DNA from: Methanomassiliicoccales archaeon PtaU1.Bin030
GTDB lineage: Archaea; Thermoplasmatota; Thermoplasmata; Methanomassiliicoccales; Methanomassiliicoccaceae
Assembly: GCA_002067635.1 (NCBI GenBank)
Contig: MVRB01000226.1
Span: 1-6,400, forward strand
Direction: 5' to 3'
Length of the DNA stretch: 6,400 nt
The position numbers and the translations under genes were made by a program. The notes under the pieces were generated by a model that saw only the letters and a program-made list of their open reading frames with translations, did not search any database and was not told the DNA's origin. Below are positions 1 to 5,252 of the stretch, piece by piece. The stretch's first letter is position 1. Each line of letters starts with the position of its first letter.

Positions 1-22
1 CTTGAGACCTGATCTTCACCCG

Positions 23-41
23 GTAAAAAACCCATTTATAT
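23..41 (+). promoter_or_regulatory. Probable archaeal promoter of leuS (BRE/TATA)
   Basis: An A-rich stretch (TAAAAAA, 24-30) is followed by a TATA-like box TTTATAT at 35-41, the expected order of an archaeal BRE/TATA promoter. Transcription starting about 25 bases after the box centre would begin near 62-66, leaving a leader of only about 10 bases before the ATG at 75. A partial Shine-Dalgarno match AGGT lies at 64-67, which would be only just inside such a transcript. The box is inferred from sequence alone and the exact start site is uncertain. Confidence 0.45.
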
Positions 42-74
42 GAATACGATGTTCCTGGCCGATAGGTTAGTTAT

Positions 75-2954
75 ATGTCGAGCTGGACCGCGGAGATAGA
101 GGCCAAGTGGCAGCAGCGCTGGTATGAGGCCGGGATATTTGAGGCGAATAGGGACGATAGGCCCAAGTTCATGATGATCTTCGCCTACCCGGGATTGACC
201 GGCTACCTCCATGTGGGCCACATGCGCGGTTACACCTACGTGGATGCTATAACCCGCTACAAGAGGATGTGCGGGTTCAACGTTCTGTTCCCCGTGGGGA
301 CCCATGCCACAGGCAACGGGGCCATATCCCTGGCCAAGAGGATCCGGGAGAAGGACCAGAAGACCATCGACTACCTTTTGGCCAACGGCTGCCCGCCCGA
401 GAAGCTCGCTGAGCTGACCGAGCCCCAGAAGGTTGTGGATTTCTTCAACCAGGTGTATGTCAACCAGTACTGGAAGAGGTTCGGCTTCCTGGCCGATTGG
501 CGCCGCTTCACATCCACCACCAATCCTGACTACGGTCAGTTCATCCAGTGGCAGTTCAGAAAGCTGCATGACAGGGGGCTGCTCATCCAGAAGCCCTATT
601 TCGCCCCAGCATGCGTGGAGTGCGGACCGGTGGCGGTGGACGCCTCGGAGACCGACCTGTCGAAGGGGGGCAACGCCGAGACCAACGAATATACGCTCCT
701 GAAGTTCAGATGCGGTGACCTCTTCCTGGTGGCCGCGACCCTGAGGCCGGAGACGGTCTACGGACAGACCAACTTCTGGGTCAATCCTGACGTCGAGTAT
801 GTCAAGGTGAGGCGCAAGGGCGAGCTGTGGGTCATAAGCCGGCCGTCCTACGACAAGATGCGCTACCAGAAGGACGATCTCACGCTCGAGGGAACCATCA
901 ACGGCACCGAGCTGATAGGTAAGACATGCGTGGCACCGGTCATACACCGCGAGCTTCCCGTGCTTCCCGCCACGTTCTGCAAGCCAGATGTCGGCACCGG
1001 CCTGGTGACCAGCGTACCCTCGGACGCCCCGGACGATTGGATCTCCCTCAAGCTGCTGCAGGAGGATGAGGCCATCATGGCCAGGTACGGCCTGGACCCT
1101 ACCATGGTGCGCGCCATCGAACCCATCCCCATCATCGAGACCAAGGGCTATGGACCCCTCCCGGCTGTGGAGATGATTGCCAAGATGGGCATAACCGAGG
1201 CCGGGGACCCCCGGCTGGATGAGGCTAAGAAGGCCATCTACAAGGACGGCTTCCACACCGGGCGCATGAGCTCCAACGCCGGCCAGTTCTCGGGTATGAA
1301 GGTCGAGGAGGCCAAGGAGCTCATCAAGCAGATGATGATCGAGAGCGGGGAGGCCGAGCTATTCTACGATCTTTCAGAGGAGGTGATCTGCCGCTGCGGT
1401 CGCCCTGTCGTGATCCGTAAGGTCCCTGACCAGTGGTTCATCGATTATGCAAATCCCTCCCTGACCGAGGACAGCAAGCGGCATGCCAGGAGCATGCAGA
1501 TACTCCCCCAGGACTACTATGTGAACATCCAGGGAGTGCTCGACTGGTTCCGAGAGCGGGCCTGCGTCCGTCAGGGGAACTGGCTGGGGACCAGGTTCCC
1601 ATATGACAGCAAGTGGATAATCGAGGCCATCTCCGACTCCACCCTTTACCCCATCTACTACCTGGTGTCCCATTACTACAACTCCGGGCAGCTCCCCCTG
1701 TCCTCCCTCACGGAGGAGTTCTTCGACCATGTGTATCTGGGAAAGGGGGACGCCTCACAGGTCGCGGCGTCCACCGGGGTTTCCGTCGAGGTTCTGGAGC
1801 GCATCAGGAAGGATGTGTCCTACTGGTATCCCCTCGATGTGAACCTCGGGGGCAAGGAGCATATGACCGTCCACTTCCCCGCCTTCCTCATGAACCATGT
1901 GGCCATCCTTCCCGAGGAGCTGTGGCCCCGCGGGATATTCGTCAATTGGTATGTGACCGGGAAGCTGGGCAAGATATCGAAATCCAAGGGGGGCGCGGAG
2001 CCCATCCCGGACGCGGCGGAGCGCTTCGGGGTGGACGCCCTCAGGCTTTACTACGCCAACATCGCCTCCCCCTTCGCTGACGTGGAGTGGGACGAGAGCG
2101 CCATCGACAACTACTCATCAAGGATCGACCGGATCCTTCGCACCGTCGATGAGCTCAAGGCCCTACCGGGCGCGGAGCGGCAGAAGGTCGACGACTGGCT
2201 CCTATCCCGAATGTCCAACCGCGCGCTCACCATCGCCAGGGCCATGGAGGAGTACGATCTGAGGAGAACGTCCAACGAGGTCTACTTCGAGACCCTCTCC
2301 GATGTGCGCTGGTACATGCGCCGGGGAGGAGGGAACGCTCATACCATCTCCCACCTCCTGCGTTCTTGGATACGCATGATGGCCCCCATCACGCCTCATG
2401 TCGCGGAGGAGATGTGGGCAGGAACGGGCGAGCAGGGCTTCGTTTCCACGACCCCCTTCCCCAGTTCCGAGGAGCTTCCGAAGGACGCCCTCGCCGAGGC
2501 GTCGGAGAACTACCTCAAGGAGGTGATCACGGACATCAACGAGATCCTGAAGGTGACCGGCATAACCCCCCGCAAGCTGTACCTCTATGTCTCCCCCAAG
2601 TGGAAGCGGGACGTCCTGGAACTGGGCCTGGATCTCGCGCGCTCCAAGCAGCTCAGCGTCCCCGGGCTGACCAAGGCCGTCATGGCCAAGGATGACCTGA
2701 AGCGCCGCGGGAAGGAGTCAGCGGACTTCGCACGAAAGACCGCCGAGGACCTCTTGAAGAGATCAGAGATGGAGCTGAACAAGCTGGCCATGGATATCGA
2801 CGAAAAGGCTTACCTCCAGGATGCGGCCGTGTTCCTGGCGAGGGAGCTGGGATGCGAGGTAGGTGTCTACTCCGCTGACGACCCCACCGCCCCCGATCCC
2901 CAGAAGAAGGCACGCGCGGCCCAGCCGCACAGGCCCGCCATCTACGTGGAGTAA
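75..2954 (+). CDS. leuS: Leucyl-tRNA synthetase, archaeal/eukaryotic type
   Basis: This cytoplasmic class I aminoacyl-tRNA synthetase attaches leucine to tRNA-Leu using ATP and edits misactivated amino acids. The protein has 959 residues, the usual archaeal length. The class I signatures are HVGH (46-49) and KISKS (633-637). The inserted CP1 editing domain is marked by its threonine-rich region TLRPETVYGQTN (from 222) and by DVGTGLVTSVP (305-315), with the conserved editing Asp probably D321. Cys pairs at 180/183 and 439/441 sit where archaeal LeuRS has metal-binding modules. The segment WIIEAISDST (514-523) and the C-terminal tail ending RPAIYVE are typical of the archaeal form and its tRNA-Leu-binding end domain. 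An in-frame TAG at 63-65 makes the ATG at 75 the first possible ATG start. The gene is monocistronic here and converges on ubiX. Unusual features are VGTHATGNG (74-82), where many archaeal enzymes have a FHVTGTP-like segment, and Ile in place of Met in KMSKS. Both could be lineage variation. Confidence 0.96.
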   Translation: MSSWTAEIEAKWQQRWYEAGIFEANRDDRPKFMMIFAYPGLTGYLHVGHMRGYTYVDAITRYKRMCGFNVLFPVGTHATGNGAISLAKRIREKDQKTIDYLLANGCPPEKLAELTEPQKVVDFFNQVYVNQYWKRFGFLADWRRFTSTTNPDYGQFIQWQFRKLHDRGLLIQKPYFAPACVECGPVAVDASETDLSKGGNAETNEYTLLKFRCGDLFLVAATLRPETVYGQTNFWVNPDVEYVKVRRKGELWVISRPSYDKMRYQKDDLTLEGTINGTELIGKTCVAPVIHRELPVLPATFCKPDVGTGLVTSVPSDAPDDWISLKLLQEDEAIMARYGLDPTMVRAIEPIPIIETKGYGPLPAVEMIAKMGITEAGDPRLDEAKKAIYKDGFHTGRMSSNAGQFSGMKVEEAKELIKQMMIESGEAELFYDLSEEVICRCGRPVVIRKVPDQWFIDYANPSLTEDSKRHARSMQILPQDYYVNIQGVLDWFRERACVRQGNWLGTRFPYDSKWIIEAISDSTLYPIYYLVSHYYNSGQLPLSSLTEEFFDHVYLGKGDASQVAASTGVSVEVLERIRKDVSYWYPLDVNLGGKEHMTVHFPAFLMNHVAILPEELWPRGIFVNWYVTGKLGKISKSKGGAEPIPDAAERFGVDALRLYYANIASPFADVEWDESAIDNYSSRIDRILRTVDELKALPGAERQKVDDWLLSRMSNRALTIARAMEEYDLRRTSNEVYFETLSDVRWYMRRGGGNAHTISHLLRSWIRMMAPITPHVAEEMWAGTGEQGFVSTTPFPSSEELPKDALAEASENYLKEVITDINEILKVTGITPRKLYLYVSPKWKRDVLELGLDLARSKQLSVPGLTKAVMAKDDLKRRGKESADFARKTAEDLLKRSEMELNKLAMDIDEKAYLQDAAVFLARELGCEVGVYSADDPTAPDPQKKARAAQPHRPAIYVE

Positions 2955-2973
2955 CTGGATACCCAGGATGATC

Positions 2974-3059
2974 TCCACCAGAGGTGCGAGAACCTCGCCC
3001 AGGTGGAGCCCCGACCTAAGGGCTCGCCATCGACAAGGGGGTCGTCTGGACTTTTATTT
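2974..3059 (+). terminator. Hairpins and T-tract after leuS, possible terminator
   Basis: The spacer between the convergent leuS and ubiX genes can fold. TCCACC (2974-2979) pairs with GGTGGA (3002-3007) around an inner stem GAGGT/ACCTC (2981-2985 with 2992-2996). A second 6-bp stem is GAGCCC (3006-3011) with GGGCTC (3020-3025). The two outer stems share bases 3006-3007, so they compete slightly. A T-rich tract TTTTATTT follows at 3052-3059. T-rich tracts downstream of a gene are the known archaeal termination signal, so leuS transcription may end here. The hairpins need not take part. No T-run is seen on the other strand just after ubiX. Confidence 0.35.
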
Positions 3060-3100
3060 GGATTGACCGGACCAAGGGCCACATACAGATGTACCGTCCC

Positions 3101-3643
3101 TTACTCCCAGCGTCTGAACAGGTTGTGCTCCTGGCCCACCTGGTCAAGGACCTTGCCCACAACGAAATCGACCATGTCGTCAACGCTCCTGGGCTCGTGG
3201 TAGAAGGCAGGTGAGGCCGGAAGTATCACCGCCCCGGCCTGGGCAAGCCTCAGCTCGTTCTCTAACATTATCACGCTCATGGGCGTCTCCCTGGGGACCA
3301 GGATGAGCTTTCTTCTCTCCTTCAGCGCGACCGACGCTGCCCTGGTGATCAGGCTGTCAGAGCACCCCGATGCCAGCTTGGCCATTGTGGACTGGGTGCA
3401 GGGGCAGATGATCATGGCATCGACCTTATGGGTGCCGGAAGCCGGCGGTGCGAACAGGTCATCGTTGTCATACTTCTCGTCCACCAGCGGCTCCAAGGCC
3501 TCGACCTCGAGGTCCGTCTCCTCCTCCAGGACCTTCTTGCCCATGTCGGAGATGATAAGCTCCTTCTCACCCTCGAGCTCCTGAAGGAGCCTGACCCCAT
3601 ATCGGATACCGGAGCATCCGGTGATGGCAACGATGAATCGCAT
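3101..3643 (-). CDS. ubiX: UbiX-type flavin prenyltransferase
   Basis: UbiX enzymes join a dimethylallyl group from dimethylallyl phosphate to FMN, giving the prenylated FMN cofactor used by UbiD-family decarboxylases. The 180-residue product is normal length and collinear with the family. It has a Rossmann-like N-terminal flavin site ITGCSG (7-12), the PCTQSTMAKLASG segment (81-93), SDSLITRAA (95-103), KERRKLILVPRETP (108-121) with the characteristic Arg/Glu of PRET, a loop with Tyr148, and the family tail EHNLFRRW (172-179). The ATG at 3643 follows GGAGAGG (3661-3655) by 11 bases, rather far for a ribosome binding site. No ubiD-like gene is nearby. In many archaea the partner is the decarboxylase of the modified mevalonate pathway (anhydromevalonate phosphate decarboxylase), so a role in isoprenoid lipid synthesis is a reasonable inference, not shown here. 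The Cys in GCSG, where GASG is common, is a minor variant. Confidence 0.94.
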   Translation of the reverse strand: MRFIVAITGCSGIRYGVRLLQELEGEKELIISDMGKKVLEEETDLEVEALEPLVDEKYDNDDLFAPPASGTHKVDAMIICPCTQSTMAKLASGCSDSLITRAASVALKERRKLILVPRETPMSVIMLENELRLAQAGAVILPASPAFYHEPRSVDDMVDFVVGKVLDQVGQEHNLFRRWE

Positions 3644-3654
3644 GCCGCATCAAT

Positions 3655-3673
3655 CCTCTCCTTACTATTTTAG
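3655..3673 (-). promoter_or_regulatory. Possible ubiX promoter and ribosome binding site
   Basis: Read on the minus strand, a TATA-like box TAAAATA (3672-3666) precedes GGAGAGG (3661-3655) and the ubiX ATG at 3643. The box centre is about 26 bases from the ATG, so the expected transcript would start at or next to the start codon and be leaderless, which would leave GGAGAGG untranscribed. The two signals therefore conflict, and one of them is probably coincidental. No convincing BRE is seen. Confidence 0.3.
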
Positions 3674-3738
3674 ACCGCCGAAAGCTACCTCCAGGCGGAC
3701 GTGGCATCAGCGCATTGTTCAAAAAAGGCAGGAACGAC

Positions 3739-3828
3739 ATGGTGGGAACTAGCACGGAGGGGGTTATCAAGATTGCCGACGAGGATCAGCATATTTTTCT
3801 GATCAAGGGCGGGGGCAAGGTTATTTAG
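3739..3828 (+). CDS. Doubtful small ORF, 29 residues, unknown
   Basis: I do not recognise this product. An ATG at 3739 opens a 29-codon frame ending in TAG at 3826. A weak purine-rich stretch GGCAGGA (3727-3733) stands five bases upstream. The frame is open upstream back to a TGA at 3634-3636, with a TTG at 3715 as another possible start giving 37 residues. The peptide is mixed in composition, with an acidic patch (ADEDQ) and a GGGK stretch near the C terminus, and shows no signal peptide or membrane segment. It would be the only gene in the window ending in TAG. It may be a chance frame, a decayed remnant, or a real small protein. Length alone gives little support. Confidence 0.12.
   Translation: MVGTSTEGVIKIADEDQHIFLIKGGGKVI
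3784..3804. repeat. Inverted repeat, 6-bp stem with T-rich loop
   Basis: GATCAG (3784-3789) and CTGATC (3799-3804) are perfect inverted copies around a 9-base loop containing TTTTT. The repeat lies inside the doubtful small ORF and about 150 bases upstream of the ribosomal operon promoter. A 6-bp dyad can occur by chance; a regulatory or RNA role is possible but unsupported. Confidence 0.35.
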
Positions 3829-3850
3829 CTCACCAGCGATTGTCCGTCCG

Positions 3851-3884
3851 CAGCACCTCCCTCGGAGGAGGCATCCGCCTGCTG
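3851..3884. other. Compact self-complementary segment, possible three-way junction
   Basis: Nearly every base in this 34-base stretch can pair. CAGC(A) at 3851-3855 pairs with (T)GCTG at 3880-3884. It encloses CCTCC/GGAGG (3856-3860 with 3864-3868, 3-base loop) and GGC/GCC (3870-3872 with 3877-3879, 4-base loop), leaving only A3869 unpaired outside the loops. It lies upstream of the eS19 operon TATA box, so it would be in RNA only if a transcript started further upstream. The alternative partner CCAGC (3833-3837) for GCTGG (3881-3885) shows that other folds compete. It matches no RNA family I recognise. Confidence 0.3.
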
Positions 3885-3903
3885 GCAGAGCGCGTCAGGG
3901 GTC

Positions 3904-3929
3904 TTTCCAGATACAATCTTCTCTGGAAA
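3904..3929. repeat. 8-bp perfect inverted repeat touching the operon BRE
   Basis: TTTCCAGA (3904-3911) and TCTGGAAA (3922-3929) are perfect inverted copies separated by 10 bases. The right arm covers the purine-rich bases expected to act as the BRE of the eS19 operon promoter, and TTTT of the TATA box follows at 3933. The arm centres are 18 bases apart, not a whole number of 10.5-bp helical turns. The dyad could be a repressor or activator operator. As RNA it would be a hairpin followed by a short T-run, a terminator-like layout for upstream transcription. Confidence 0.5.
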
Positions 3930-3939
3930 CGCTTTTATA
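3926..3939 (+). promoter_or_regulatory. BRE/TATA promoter of the eS19-aIF6 operon
   Basis: A purine-rich BRE-like stretch GGAAAC (3925-3930) is followed by the TATA box TTTTATA (3933-3939), a good match to archaeal promoters. Transcription would start about 25 bases on, near 3960-3965, giving a leader of roughly 45-50 bases before the ATG at 4011. A second AT-rich candidate, CTATATTA at 3946-3953, could give a start near 3974. This is the only strong promoter-like signal before the five closely spaced + strand genes. Confidence 0.6.
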
Positions 3940-3951
3940 CGACCTCTATAT

Positions 3952-3968
3952 TAATGCCGTAGGCATTA
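3952..3968. repeat. 7-bp inverted repeat at the expected operon start site
   Basis: TAATGCC (3952-3958) and GGCATTA (3962-3968) are perfect inverted copies around a 3-base centre, GTA. The predicted transcription start of the ribosomal operon falls on or beside it. As DNA it is a compact palindromic site that a dimeric regulator could use. As RNA it could form a small hairpin at the very 5' end only if transcription starts at or before 3952. It also partly overlaps the alternative TATA candidate at 3946-3953. Confidence 0.45.
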
Positions 3969-3998
3969 TCCATATTTGGGTAGTATCAATATCATTTC

Positions 3999-4003
3999 GA
4001 GGT
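3999..4003 (+). promoter_or_regulatory. Ribosome binding site of eS19
   Basis: GAGGT at 3999-4003 matches the archaeal Shine-Dalgarno sequence and stands 7 bases before the ATG at 4011. It fixes the eS19 start and shows that the operon mRNA has a real leader rather than being leaderless. Confidence 0.7.
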
Positions 4004-4010
4004 AGATTAG

Positions 4011-4436
4011 ATGGTCACAGTCTATGATGTCCCGCCGGAGAAGCTTATCGCCAAGGCAGCGGCTCAGCTGAAGCAGATGGATACGATCAAGGTCCCGGAG
4101 TGGGCAGAGTTCGCGAAGACCGGAAGGCACACCGAGAAGGCCCCCGTCCAGGATGACTGGTGGTACACTCGGTCAGCCTCGGTACTTAGGAAGGTTTACC
4201 TTAAGGGACCCATCGGCACCTCCCGGCTAGCCGGGGAGTACGGCGGGTTCGCTGACCGCGGCTCCAAGCCCAACAAGGCAGTGAAGGGCAGCCGGGCGAT
4301 CGCCCGCCGCTGCCTCATTCAGCTGGAGCAGTCCGGTCTCATCGCCAAGCAGAAGAGGGACGGAAGGGTCATCACTCCCAAGGGTCAGGCCATGCTCGAC
4401 AAGGTCGCCAAGGAAGTGTACGACGAGACTCACTGA
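4011..4436 (+). CDS. rps19e: Small-subunit ribosomal protein eS19
   Basis: eS19 is a structural protein of the 30S subunit, shared by archaea and eukaryotes and absent from bacteria. It binds 16S rRNA in the head of the subunit and in eukaryotes is needed for small-subunit maturation. The 141-residue product matches the family along its length: MVTVYDVPPEKLI at the N terminus, PEWAEFAKTGRH (29-40), DDWWYTRSASVLRKVY (48-63), GPIGTSRL (66-73), YGG (77-79), KGS (92-94), and the winged-helix end QLEQSGLI (104-111) with GRVITPKG (118-125). It is slightly shorter than the roughly 150 residues common in archaea. The start is set by GAGGT at 3999-4003. It is the first gene of a five-gene operon, 22 bases ahead of the PDCD5-family gene, an order conserved in many euryarchaea. 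Confidence 0.97.
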   Translation: MVTVYDVPPEKLIAKAAAQLKQMDTIKVPEWAEFAKTGRHTEKAPVQDDWWYTRSASVLRKVYLKGPIGTSRLAGEYGGFADRGSKPNKAVKGSRAIARRCLIQLEQSGLIAKQKRDGRVITPKGQAMLDKVAKEVYDETH

Positions 4437-4446
4437 TATCGATAGC

Positions 4447-4452
4447 GGAGGT
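4447..4452 (+). promoter_or_regulatory. Strong ribosome binding site of the PDCD5-family gene
   Basis: GGAGGT at 4447-4452 is a full-strength Shine-Dalgarno match 6 bases before the ATG at 4459. It is the strongest such site in the operon and fixes the start of the second gene. Confidence 0.75.
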
Positions 4453-4458
4453 ATCAAT

Positions 4459-4800
4459 ATGCAGGACGCCGAGCTCGAGGAACTTCGACGCCGTAAGATG
4501 GCCCAGCTGCAGCAGTCCCAAGAGGCCCAGCTGCAGCAGCAGGCTGCGATGGCCGAACGTCAGAAGCAGATGGAAGCGGAGCGTCAGGCCATCATGCGGC
4601 AGATCCTTACCCCGGAAGCGCGGGAGCGGCTGGGTAAGGTCAGGATGGCCCATCCTGATGTCGCTGCCGCGGTGGAGGACCAGCTCATCCGCCTGTTGCA
4701 GATGGGAAGGATCCAGGGGCAATTGGACGACAACACCTTGAAGGCAATCCTAAGGAAAGTGTCGCCACAGAAGAGAGATATTAAGATCGAAAGGGTGTAA
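4459..4800 (+). CDS. PDCD5-family DNA-binding protein
   Basis: This is the archaeal member of the PDCD5 family, small helical-bundle proteins annotated as DNA-binding; the precise archaeal role is unsettled. The human relative is linked to apoptosis and to the chaperonin CCT. The 113-residue product has the typical layout. A long charged, Gln-rich N-terminal helix (about 1-45) starts with ELEELRRRKMAQLQ. The signature ILTPEARERL (49-58) follows, then KVRMAHPDVAAAVEDQLIRLLQMG (60-83), DDNTLKAILRKVS (90-102), and a basic C-terminal tail ending in KIERV. Length is normal. The N-terminal helix contains the duplicated unit AQLQQ (15-19 and 23-27). It sits between eS19 and eL39, its usual archaeal place, which suggests co-expression with ribosomes. 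Family membership is secure; the function is not. Confidence 0.94.
   Translation: MQDAELEELRRRKMAQLQQSQEAQLQQQAAMAERQKQMEAERQAIMRQILTPEARERLGKVRMAHPDVAAAVEDQLIRLLQMGRIQGQLDDNTLKAILRKVSPQKRDIKIERV
4501..4539 (+). repeat. 15-bp direct repeat in the PDCD5-family gene
   Basis: GCCCAGCTGCAGCAG occurs at 4501-4515 and again, identically, at 4525-4539, a period of 24 bases. It encodes AQLQQ twice, eight residues apart, in the Gln-rich N-terminal helix. The identity at DNA level suggests a recent small tandem duplication or slippage. The reading frame is kept. Confidence 0.7.
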
Positions 4801-4804
4801 TCTT

Positions 4805-4960
4805 ATGGCCAGGAACAAGCCGACAGCTATGAAGGCCCGCCTTATGAGGGCGGAAAAATCTAACCGCAGGGTACCTGCTTGGGTCATGATGAGGACCAAC
4901 AGGACCGTTCTCCGGCATCCTAAGAGAAGGAGCTGGAGGCACAGCAAGCTCAAGGAGTGA
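4805..4960 (+). CDS. rpl39e: Large-subunit ribosomal protein eL39
   Basis: eL39 is a tiny, very basic protein of the 50S subunit that lines the nascent-chain exit tunnel and occurs only in archaea and eukaryotes. Translating from the ATG at 4805 to TGA at 4958-4960 gives 51 residues, exactly the family size. The protein begins MARNKPTAMKARL. It contains the hallmark NRRVPAWVMMRTNR (20-33) and ends in a basic tail HPKRRSWRHSKLKE. Its start lies 4 bases after the PDCD5-family stop codon. GGGTG at 4793-4797, inside the end of that gene, is the probable ribosome binding site. The tight spacing suggests translational coupling in the operon. Confidence 0.95.
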   Translation: MARNKPTAMKARLMRAEKSNRRVPAWVMMRTNRTVLRHPKRRSWRHSKLKE

Positions 4961-4965
4961 TCTGT

Positions 4966-5238
4966 ATGGACGAGAAGATCATGAACATCACGCTCAGAAA
5001 GACCAAGGCCGCTCCCCGCTCCAAGAGGGCGAAGAGGGCCATCAACGAGATCCGAGAACACGTCATTCGCCACATGAAGGCCAAGGAGGACGATATTTGG
5101 ATCGATCACCGCCTCAACGAAGCTATCTGGGTCAACGGGATCCAAAGCCCCCCTCTGTGCATCACGGTGAAAGCCGTGAAGTTCGAGGATGGGCTGGTCG
5201 AGGTCTCCCTGCCCGAGGACGCCACCGTGGAAGAGTAA
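4966..5238 (+). CDS. rpl31e: Large-subunit ribosomal protein eL31
   Basis: eL31 sits on the 50S surface near the exit tunnel and is specific to archaea and eukaryotes. The 90-residue product matches the family: NITLRKTK near the start, PRSKRAKRAINEIREHVIRHM (17-37), IDHRLNEAIWVNGIQSPP (46-63), ITVKAVKFEDGLVEVSLPE (66-84), and a short acidic tail. I chose the ATG at 4966. GGAGTGATC (4954-4962) overlaps the eL39 stop and places a Shine-Dalgarno site a few bases before it. A GTG at 4957 is in frame but lies inside eL39 and inside that binding site, so it is unlikely to be used. Only 5 bases separate it from eL39. Confidence 0.96.
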   Translation: MDEKIMNITLRKTKAAPRSKRAKRAINEIREHVIRHMKAKEDDIWIDHRLNEAIWVNGIQSPPLCITVKAVKFEDGLVEVSLPEDATVEE

Positions 5239-5252
5239 ACACGGTGCTATAG

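Noticed and set aside
36..1256. 406-residue open frame on the minus strand opposite leuS
   Set aside because: It lies wholly antisense to a secure LeuRS reading frame and its translation shows no family motifs; long shadow frames are common opposite GC-rich genes.
3567..3770. 67-residue minus-strand frame over the ubiX start and upstream spacer
   Set aside because: It overlaps the conserved N terminus of UbiX in another frame and matches nothing recognisable.
3644..4010. tRNA, RNase P RNA, SRP RNA or a CRISPR array in the large spacer
   Set aside because: No T-loop consensus or cloverleaf, no recognisable RNase P or SRP core sequence, and no regularly spaced direct repeats were seen.
4437..4444. 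Palindrome TATCGATA between eS19 and the PDCD5-family gene
   Set aside because: An 8-base palindrome is expected by chance in a window of this size and it lies in a 22-base intra-operon gap.
3983..4460. Shared 10-mer GTATCAATAT at 3983-3992 and 4451-4460
   Set aside because: The second copy is just the spacer and start codon after a ribosome binding site; a 10-base AT-rich match over this distance is easily chance.
4957..4965. GTG start for eL31 adding three residues
   Set aside because: It falls within the end of eL39 and within the likely Shine-Dalgarno site; the ATG at 4966 gives the family-typical N terminus.
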